Source of the DNA: Gemmatimonadaceae bacterium
GTDB lineage: Bacteria > Latescibacterota > UBA2968 > UBA8231
Direction: 5' to 3'
Assembly: GCA_002726335.1 (NCBI GenBank)
Contig: PBSR01000008.1
Coordinates: 1-10,164 of the forward strand
Length of the DNA: 10,164 nucleotides
A program made the translations under genes and the position numbers. Below the pieces are notes generated by a model that was not told the DNA's origin, made no database searches, and was given only the letters and a program-made list of their open reading frames with translations. Below, piece after piece: positions 6,089 through 10,164 of this stretch (the first letter of the stretch is position 1; each line of letters opens with the position of its first letter).

Positions 6089-7141
6089 ATGATCGAACTC
6101 GCCGTTGCCGTCGGTCTCGCCGTCGGTGTCTCGGCCATGTGTTCCCTCTTCGAGGCCGTGCTCTATTCCGTCCCCATCGGTCACATCGAGTCGATGGCCG
6201 AGTCGGGACGCACCTCGGGCCGCATCCTGCGCTCTCTGCGCGAGCGGGTGGATCGGCCCATCGCCGCGATCCTGTCGCTGAACACCATCGCCAACACAGC
6301 CGGGGCAGCCGTCGCCGGCGCCGCGGCAGTCAAGGTTCTCGGCGACGACAACCTGATCTGGTTCTCTGTCTTCTTCACAGGCGCGATTCTGCTCCTGTCC
6401 GAAGTGATTCCAAAAACCGTGGGTGTCGTCTACGCTCGCGGCCTGGCCAGCATGATCGCACGGCCGTTGCTGGGCCTGGTGTGGCTGTTTCGACCGCTGA
6501 TCTGGTTCACCGGACAGATCACGAGACTGTTGGCCCGGGGTGGTGACGAGTCCGACGTGTCAGTAGAAGAGATTACCGTCATGGCCCGACTCGGACTCAA
6601 GGCGGGCACTCTAGAAGCAGCGGAGGCGGCGGTGATCGAGAATATCCTTTCCCTCGAAGCCCGCGATGTACGCGACATCATGACCCCGAGGACGGTCGTC
6701 TCCTCACTGAGTGTCGGCCAGACGGTGGGGGGACTGAAGGAGTCCGGTGAGATCGCCGTGGCCTTCAACCACAGTCGTGTCCCGGTCTATGATCGGGATG
6801 CGGACGACGTGGTGGGTATGGTGCTGCGCCGTGATGTCCTGACGGCGATGGCCGAGGCTCAATGGGATCGTCGACTCGAAGAGTTCATGCGCCCCGTCGA
6901 TTTTGTCGCCGAGTCGCTCAGTGTCGACCGCCTGCTACGTCGACTCCTGGAGACCCGCCAACATCTCGTGCTGGCCATCGATGAGTACGGCGGCCTGGCT
7001 GGCCTGGTTACGTTGGAGGACGTGCTCGAGGAGATCCTGGGCACCGAGATCGTCGATGAATTCGATCCGGCCATCGACATGAGGGAGTTGGCCCACCGGC
7101 GGCGGGAATCTCTCGAACGCAAGAACCGACCCTCGGAGTAA
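6089..7141 (+). CDS. CNNM (DUF21) membrane protein with paired CBS domains, CorB/HlyC-like ion transporter
   Basis: A 350-residue inner-membrane protein related to CorB/YfjD and eukaryotic CNNM Mg2+ transporters. The N-terminal half (about 1-150) has several hydrophobic helices with family motifs: Ser/Leu-rich FEAVLYSVP near residues 21-29, SLNTIANTAGAA (around 63-74) and the highly conserved SEVIPKT (around 104-110). A linker with VSVEEI precedes two CBS motifs: DIMTPR at about 196-201 starts CBS1, and the second ends with LVTLEDVLEEILG around 305-317. In relatives this region binds ATP or adenosyl ligands. The protein stops about 30 residues later, so the C-terminal CorC_HlyC domain of full-length members is absent; such short forms are known. 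It is divergent from the isomerase gene. Cation export is inferred from the family only. Confidence 0.93.
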   Translation: MIELAVAVGLAVGVSAMCSLFEAVLYSVPIGHIESMAESGRTSGRILRSLRERVDRPIAAILSLNTIANTAGAAVAGAAAVKVLGDDNLIWFSVFFTGAILLLSEVIPKTVGVVYARGLASMIARPLLGLVWLFRPLIWFTGQITRLLARGGDESDVSVEEITVMARLGLKAGTLEAAEAAVIENILSLEARDVRDIMTPRTVVSSLSVGQTVGGLKESGEIAVAFNHSRVPVYDRDADDVVGMVLRRDVLTAMAEAQWDRRLEEFMRPVDFVAESLSVDRLLRRLLETRQHLVLAIDEYGGLAGLVTLEDVLEEILGTEIVDEFDPAIDMRELAHRRRESLERKNRPSE

Positions 7142-7144
7142 CCG

Positions 7145-7211
7145 CCAATACGGCAGACGCATCGCGAAGAAAGTCAGATCCGGCACCATGTTTGTGCCAA
7201 TGTGGCAGACG
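7145..7211 (+). repeat. Direct repeat pair CCAAT-N2-GGCAGACG
   Basis: CCAATACGGCAGACG (7145-7159) recurs as CCAATGTGGCAGACG (7197-7211), 13 of 15 bases identical. The copies start 52 bp apart, close to five helical turns, so both would face the same side of the DNA. They lie in the gap between the CNNM gene and hsp20, upstream of the structured hsp20 leader. They could be paired binding sites for a regulator, or chance. Confidence 0.4.
7182..7198 (+). other. Small inverted repeat downstream of the CNNM gene
   Basis: GGCAC (7182-7186) and GTGCC (7194-7198) form a 5-bp stem with a 7-nt loop, 40 nt after the CNNM stop. No U-run follows. It could be a weak transcript end or an operator half-site pair; nothing decides between these. 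Confidence 0.25.
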
Positions 7212-7231
7212 ACTCATGCATGACGGTCCTC

Positions 7232-7322
7232 GATTCCCTGTGAGAACAGAATGGTACGGCCTTTGCCATGGGACTCGGCGAAGGCTGCAACGACACACCA
7301 TTCAAACCCTCACAGGAGGATT
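7232..7322 (+). promoter_or_regulatory. Candidate RNA thermometer in the hsp20 leader
   Basis: Three nested stems form one 91-nt hairpin. The outer stem pairs GATTCCCTGTGAG (7232-7244) with CTCACAGGAGGATT (7309-7322): 13 pairs, two of them G-U, with a single bulged A at 7317. The middle stem pairs GAATGGT (7249-7255) with ACCATTC (7297-7303), 7 perfect pairs. The inner stem pairs CGGCCTTTGCC (7257-7267) with GGCGAAGGCTG (7277-7287), 11 pairs with two G-U, closed by a 9-nt loop. The outer stem hides the whole Shine-Dalgarno AGGAGGA (7314-7320), and the start codon lies 6 nt beyond. In many bacteria hsp20 leaders with this architecture (ROSE, fourU) melt on heating. The sequence matches neither family's signature motif as far as I can see. 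Confidence 0.65.
7314..7320 (+). promoter_or_regulatory. Strong ribosome-binding site of hsp20
   Basis: AGGAGGA with an 8-nt spacer before ATG at 7329. It fixes the start of the Hsp20 protein against an earlier in-frame ATG at 7251, which has no such site. It forms the 3' arm of the leader hairpin. Confidence 0.9.
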
Positions 7323-7328
7323 TACCAC

Positions 7329-7778
7329 ATGGCACTCGTTCGCTGGCAACCCGCCAACATCTTCGATCTGGGCCGCGACGCCGACCGCTTGTTCGACAGT
7401 TTCTGGGGCAACGGCGGCAGAGGGGGTGACACGACCGGTACCGCTGCCTGGCGACCTTCGGTCGATATCGCCGAGAACAAGGATGAATACGTCGTAACCG
7501 CCGATCTGCCCGGCATAAGTCGAGACGATCTGGAGGTCACAGTCGACGACGGTCGCCTGACGATCCGGGGCGAGAGACGGCAGAACGCCGGGTCGGATGA
7601 CGGCCCGGCGCGGCACGTGGAGCGCACCTATGGTTCCTGCACCCGATCCTTCGATCTGCCGACCGCGGTTGAGTCCGAAGGCATCGGCGCCGCCTATCGC
7701 GATGGCGTCCTGACGGTCACAGTGCCCAAAGCTGAAGCTGCCAAGCCCAGACAGATCGAGGTGCAAGTCAGCGCGTGA
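7329..7778 (+). CDS. Small heat-shock protein, Hsp20/alpha-crystallin family
   Basis: A 149-residue ATP-independent holdase chaperone that keeps unfolding proteins soluble in the cytoplasm as part of large oligomers. The N-terminal arm (1-40) has MALVRWQP...FDLGRDADRLFDSF, typical of this bacterial class. The alpha-crystallin domain spans about 41-138: WRPSVDIAE, YVVTADLPGIS (54-64), LTIRGERR (77-84), and the closing AYRDGVLTVTVPK. The C-terminal IEV in RQIEVQV is the I-x-V motif that docks on neighbouring subunits. ATG at 7329 is chosen for its AGGAGGA site and because the family starts here; the upstream 26 codons in frame do not look like Hsp20. It is likely induced by heat, through the leader hairpin if that is real. 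Confidence 0.97.
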   Translation: MALVRWQPANIFDLGRDADRLFDSFWGNGGRGGDTTGTAAWRPSVDIAENKDEYVVTADLPGISRDDLEVTVDDGRLTIRGERRQNAGSDDGPARHVERTYGSCTRSFDLPTAVESEGIGAAYRDGVLTVTVPKAEAAKPRQIEVQVSA

Positions 7779-7810
7779 CCCGGTGTTCGTCCAGGCGTCA
7801 TGGGCGTTTT

Positions 7811-7841
7811 CGGGCCGGCCCTCCCGTGGGGGGTCGGCCCG
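7811..7841 (+). terminator. Strong hairpin after hsp20, possible terminator
   Basis: CGGGCCG (7811-7817) pairs with CGGCCCG (7835-7841), and the inner bases (GCCCTC with GGGGGT, allowing G-U) extend the stem to about 13 bp. It lies 32 nt after the hsp20 stop. The following bases (ATTTCAC) are only weakly U-rich. The rest of the 206-bp gap to 7985 holds a second short stem, ACCCC (7915-7919) with GGGGT (7924-7928), and a T6 run at 7886-7891, with no confident promoter. Confidence 0.45.
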
Positions 7842-7974
7842 ATTTCACGGCGACTGAGGGTTGTCGATTTCAGCTATGTATTGCCTTTTTTCGGATTTCT
7901 TGGGATCCATGGATACCCCGCCAGGGGTCCCCGTCTGCTTCCCCGCAGCGTCCTCACAGCAATCACTACACAAG

Positions 7975-7979
7975 AAGGA
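7975..7979 (+). promoter_or_regulatory. Ribosome-binding site supporting the GTG start at 7985
   Basis: AAGGA, within AAGAAGGA, lies 5 nt before GTG at 7985. It places the start immediately before a signal peptide and argues against the longer open frame that reaches back into hsp20. Confidence 0.7.
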
Positions 7980-7984
7980 CTCTC

Positions 7985-8647
7985 GTGCGCCTCCGAATCG
8001 CGGCGTTGTGCGGACTGCTGTGTCTGCTTGCCTCCGAAGTTCAGTCTCAGAATAACCAATTGAGTTTCACCAGTATCACCGCCCGTCCGGGGGAGGAACT
8101 GACGATCCCCCTCAGCGGTACCTTCGTCGACGGCATGTCCGGGCTGGTGGTTTCAGTGCTCTTCGACCCCTCCGTCATTCAGGTCCTCGATGTTTCCACG
8201 ACCACACTGAGCGAGGACTTCACGCTGCACAGCTCGGTCAGCAACGGCAGGTTGACCATCGCCATGGCCGCCGCCGAGCAGATCACGACGGTCTTCCCCG
8301 AGTGGATTCTCGACCTGCGGGTTCGCGTCATCGGTGCACCCGGTGCGACGGAACTGGGCCTGATCGGTGGCCCCAGCCTGGCCCAGAACGCGCCAAACCC
8401 ATTCAACAGCAACACGGTCATCCGCTTCCGCACCGTCGTCGACGGCACGATGGCACTACACGTCTATGACCTGACCGGCCAGCGAATCCGGGATCTGTGG
8501 ACCGGAGACAAAGCCGCTGGCGATCATGCCCTCACATGGGACGGCCGGGACGACGCCGGGCAAGAGGTGGCCAGCGGCGTCTATGTGTATCGGCTGCAGA
8601 CCGGTGACGGCAGCGACGTCCAGCGAAAGCTGCTATTGCTGCGCTGA
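7985..8647 (+). CDS. Small secreted cohesin-like protein with C-terminal sorting (FlgD-Ig/T9SS-like) domain
   Basis: A 220-residue exported protein. Residues 1-21 form a signal peptide (RLR, hydrophobic core IAALCGLLCLLAS, likely cut near VQS). Residues about 24-128 resemble a short cohesin or carbohydrate-binding-type beta sandwich: a PGEELTIPLSG strand, then SGLVVSVLFDPSVIQVLDV, the common v-x-yDpxvl pattern. From about 137 the C-terminal domain begins with SLAQNAPNPFNSNTVIRF and continues with LHVYDLTGQRIRDL, WDGRDDAGQEVASGVYVYRL and a final KLLLLR. This is the hallmark domain used for type IX-like export or surface attachment in FCB-group bacteria. GTG at 7985 is set by its ribosome-binding site and the signal peptide. 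Partner and ligand are unknown. Transcription ends at a strong terminator 25 nt downstream. Confidence 0.85.
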   Translation: MRLRIAALCGLLCLLASEVQSQNNQLSFTSITARPGEELTIPLSGTFVDGMSGLVVSVLFDPSVIQVLDVSTTTLSEDFTLHSSVSNGRLTIAMAAAEQITTVFPEWILDLRVRVIGAPGATELGLIGGPSLAQNAPNPFNSNTVIRFRTVVDGTMALHVYDLTGQRIRDLWTGDKAAGDHALTWDGRDDAGQEVASGVYVYRLQTGDGSDVQRKLLLLR

Positions 8648-8671
8648 CAGTGCGGGACATCCAGACAACGG

Positions 8672-8701
8672 CAAAAGGCCTCTCGAGGAAGAGGCCTTTT
8701 G
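8672..8701. terminator. Bidirectional intrinsic terminator
   Basis: CAAAAGGCCTCT (8672-8683) and AGAGGCCTTTTG (8690-8701) form a perfect 12-bp stem with a 6-nt loop (cgagga). The stem is GC-rich at the top and has A4/T4 at the base, so RNA from either strand ends in a U-run. It serves both the secreted-protein gene on the plus strand and tRNA-Glu on the minus strand. Confidence 0.9.
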
Positions 8702-8707
8702 TCATTA

Positions 8708-8782
8708 TGGTACTCCCACGGGGAGTCGAACCCCGGTCGCCAGGATGAAAACCTGGTGTCCTAACCGTTAGACGATGGGAGC
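8708..8782 (-). tRNA. tRNA-Glu (anticodon UUC), CCA encoded
   Basis: Read on the minus strand it begins GCTCCCATCGTCTAACGG and ends with the T arm CGGGG-TTCGACT-CCCCG, acceptor strand TGGGAGT, discriminator A and CCA (8708-8710). The anticodon stem CCAGG/CCTGG encloses TTTTCAT, giving anticodon TTC at 8747-8749. All four arms of the cloverleaf form. The first acceptor pair is G-U, seen in other bacterial tRNA-Glu genes. It is a single tRNA gene with its own promoter and terminator. Confidence 0.98.
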
Positions 8783-8793
8783 CTGATCCCCCA

Positions 8794-8822
8794 AAAATAC
8801 CGGCGCCTCAGCACATGCGCAA
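8794..8822 (-). promoter_or_regulatory. Sigma-70-type promoter of tRNA-Glu
   Basis: On the minus strand TTGCGC (8817-8822) and TATTTT (8794-8799) are separated by exactly 17 bp. The first base of the tRNA lies 11 nt after the -10, leaving a leader of about four bases. A GC-rich stretch (TGGGGG) follows the -10, as in the discriminators of stringently controlled stable-RNA promoters. Confidence 0.65.
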
Positions 8823-8838
8823 CCCGACCGTTGCGGAC

Positions 8839-8844
8839 TATCTT
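8839..8844 (+). promoter_or_regulatory. Candidate -10 element for the right-edge membrane protein
   Basis: TATCTT (four of six consensus bases) ends 7 nt before ATG at 8852, so a transcript would start at or next to the start codon. No Shine-Dalgarno precedes that ATG. No convincing -35 is present, and the region overlaps the upstream side of the tRNA promoter on the other strand. Confidence 0.25.
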
Positions 8845-8851
8845 GGCATTC

Positions 8852-10164
8852 ATGGGCCGATTCTCGCAGACATACCGCATCGCTCTGGCAGGGTTGTTTC
8901 TGTTCGTTCTCGGCTTTCTGCTGCTGCACGGACGCGTGGCGCAACAGTCGGGTTCATGGCGCTACACGGTCACCCACGATGACGAGTACGCCTTCTGGGT
9001 GATTGCCGACGGCGCTGGCGAATCCCCTCGTTCCGACGCCAACCCGTTCTACGCCGAACATGCCGGGGAGACCAACCCGCTCCTCTCCTACCCGACGGTC
9101 ATTCTGGTGGGAACCATCGGCGGCTGGCTCGGCGTGCCGGTGTTGACGCTGCTGCCGCTATGGAAAGTGGGGGCGCCGTTTCTGGCGTGGCTGGTGATCT
9201 GGCAGTGTCTGGTTCGCATCTGGGGCTGCCGCGAAGGCCCGGCTGCCGCGACAAGTCTCTGTGTGTTGTGCGGGACGATGCTCCTGCACGGCAGCGCGCA
9301 GCACATGCTGCTGCGCTTTTCACGCCCCATCGACACGCTGGCCGCGTCGGCGGTATGGCTCTCTTGTGCCCTGAATCCCAGGGTACTGAAGGGCAAGACC
9401 CAAGGGCTCACAGCCCTGGCGGCTGCCGTCGTGCTGCTGGCGTCCCCTTTCCATGCCGTGTTCTGCACGATCACGACCTGGTGCGCCTGGCTCTGGAGTC
9501 GCTGGCGCCGACAGGATCCCGATGCAGGACGAGTCCTTTGGCTGGCGAGTCTGGCGTCCGCCGTCGGACTGACCCTCATGCTGGGGCTGATGCATCAGGC
9601 GGCGGACAACCGATGGATGCAGGACGCGCTGGCCTTCGATGCCGGCGTCGAGGGCGGGTCGTGGCTGTCGGTTCTGCTGCTGGTGGCGGCCATCTTCGCC
9701 GTACTCATCCGTCACCGCGGACAGAGCCTCACGCGGTCAGACATGTCGCTGCTCTGCATCCTGGCGGTCGAGCCGTTGGCCGCCAATGTCCAGATCATCC
9801 TGGGCCAGGGCTACGGTGTCGCCATTCACCGCTACTACTTCCTGATCTTCGAACTGCTCGCCCTCATCGCCTGGCTGGCCGATGCTGTTCCCAAGCGCCA
9901 GCACGGCGAGCGCTGGAGGCCCTGGGAGGTCCCCGTCGTCACCGTCGCCGTCGCCTGTGTGCTGTGGATGGTGAGCTTCCCTGAGACAAACTTCCTGCGC
10001 CTGCTTCCCCGGGCCGGATGGCCGACGGCACCCTACGACAACAGCCGCCTTCTGTTGCAGCTCTGGCCGGTGCTGTTCGTGCTCATCTGGCTCGTCCGAC
10101 GCACACCGTTGCAGAGATCGCCCGCCGCCGTCGGACCGATGCTGGCCGCCGTCTTCGTCTGCTT
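8852..10164 (+). CDS. Polytopic membrane protein, possible GT-C-type glycosyltransferase (3' partial)
   Basis: An open frame of 437 codons runs off the window's right edge with no stop. The protein begins MGRFSQTYRIALAGLFLFVLGF, has helix 1 at about 10-26, then an extracytoplasmic loop with THDDEYAFW (Asp43-Asp44-Glu45) and NPFYAEHAGETNPLLSYP, followed by roughly eight or more hydrophobic helices. An acidic motif just after helix 1 is the arrangement of GT-C glycosyltransferases, and the glycosyltransferase at the left of this window has HDDE in the same place. I recognise no closer family, so the enzyme assignment is inference. HRYYFLIFE near residues 326-334 is a further conserved-looking block. 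ATG at 8852 is the only start that keeps helix 1 whole; no Shine-Dalgarno is seen. Confidence 0.75.
   Translation, partial: MGRFSQTYRIALAGLFLFVLGFLLLHGRVAQQSGSWRYTVTHDDEYAFWVIADGAGESPRSDANPFYAEHAGETNPLLSYPTVILVGTIGGWLGVPVLTLLPLWKVGAPFLAWLVIWQCLVRIWGCREGPAAATSLCVLCGTMLLHGSAQHMLLRFSRPIDTLAASAVWLSCALNPRVLKGKTQGLTALAAAVVLLASPFHAVFCTITTWCAWLWSRWRRQDPDAGRVLWLASLASAVGLTLMLGLMHQAADNRWMQDALAFDAGVEGGSWLSVLLLVAAIFAVLIRHRGQSLTRSDMSLLCILAVEPLAANVQIILGQGYGVAIHRYYFLIFELLALIAWLADAVPKRQHGERWRPWEVPVVTVAVACVLWMVSFPETNFLRLLPRAGWPTAPYDNSRLLLQLWPVLFVLIWLVRRTPLQRSPAAVGPMLAAVFVC

Noticed and set aside
5978..6184. A 69-codon N-terminal extension of the isomerase-like gene
   Set aside because: It overlaps the start and ribosome-binding site of the divergent CNNM gene, looks like composition-driven sequence, and lies before the point where family similarity begins.
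7182..7219. Possible sigma-54 promoter (TGGCA...TGCA-like) before hsp20
   Set aside because: The GG and GC dinucleotides are 12 bases apart instead of the required 10, on either strand.
7251..7328. An earlier in-frame ATG for hsp20
   Set aside because: No ribosome-binding site, not Hsp20-like sequence, and it lies inside the structured leader. AGGAGGA points to 7329.
7142..7328. CIRCE or sigma-32-type heat-shock promoter
   Set aside because: No TTAGCACTC/GAGTGCTAA inverted repeat and no CTTGAA...CCCCAT pair could be found in the gap.
7775..7984. A 70-codon upstream extension of the secreted protein, overlapping the hsp20 stop
   Set aside because: It would bury the signal peptide inside the protein, runs through a strong hairpin, and has no ribosome-binding site; GTG at 7985 has one.
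9160..9984. A 274-codon plus-strand frame within the right-edge gene
   Set aside because: It is an out-of-frame shadow of the longer open frame from 8852, which gives a coherent polytopic membrane protein; the shadow is Arg/Gly/His-rich with no domain.
1..10164. Mobile elements, CRISPR arrays, integrases, toxin-antitoxin or defence genes
   Set aside because: No regularly spaced repeats, transposase or integrase motifs, terminal inverted repeats with target duplications, or defence-type domains were found. Despite the tRNA gene, no attachment-site duplication is visible within the window.

Overview
The window is about 62-65% GC by eye and densely coding, with an outer-membrane-type gene end at the left edge and a secreted protein carrying a C-terminal sorting domain of the NPFN...GxYxYRL type. 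Together with the DXP-independent vitamin B6 genes pdxS/pdxT, this suggests a Gram-negative bacterium of the FCB superphylum (Latescibacterota/Gemmatimonadota-like lineages are plausible). That placement is inference; no rRNA gene or phylogenetic marker is present to test it.

Layout. (1) Positions 3-53: last strand of a probable outer-membrane beta-barrel protein, then a 91-bp gap holding a long imperfect inverted repeat. (2) 145-1881 (+): a TMTC-like GT-C membrane glycosyltransferase with four C-terminal TPRs. (3) 1910-3544 (-): pdxS then pdxT, the two halves of pyridoxal-5'-phosphate synthase, separated by an unusual 126-bp intercistronic region with two hairpins, one terminator-like. (4) 3657-5977 (-): a TIM-barrel sugar isomerase/epimerase-like gene translationally coupled by an ATGA overlap to an oligosaccharide flippase. 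(5) 6089-7141 (+), divergent: a CNNM/CBS ion-transport-type membrane protein. (6) 7329-7778 (+): an Hsp20 small heat-shock protein whose leader can fold into a 91-nt nested hairpin covering its Shine-Dalgarno sequence, a candidate RNA thermometer and the most interesting signal here. (7) 7985-8647 (+): a small secreted cohesin-like protein with a sorting domain. (8) 8708-8782 (-): tRNA-Glu(UUC) with encoded CCA, converging with the previous gene on a shared bidirectional terminator. (9) 8852 to the window end (+): a polytopic membrane protein running off the right edge, with an Asp-Asp-Glu motif after its first helix as in GT-C enzymes.

The genes are mostly housekeeping and envelope functions, not one system. 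The flippase, isomerase and two GT-C-like proteins point to cell-surface glycan work, PdxST makes the cofactor PLP, and Hsp20 handles protein stress. I see no mobile element, CRISPR array, integrase or defence system. The recurrent unusual theme is structured untranslated leaders: in front of the glycosyltransferase, pdxS, pdxT and hsp20.
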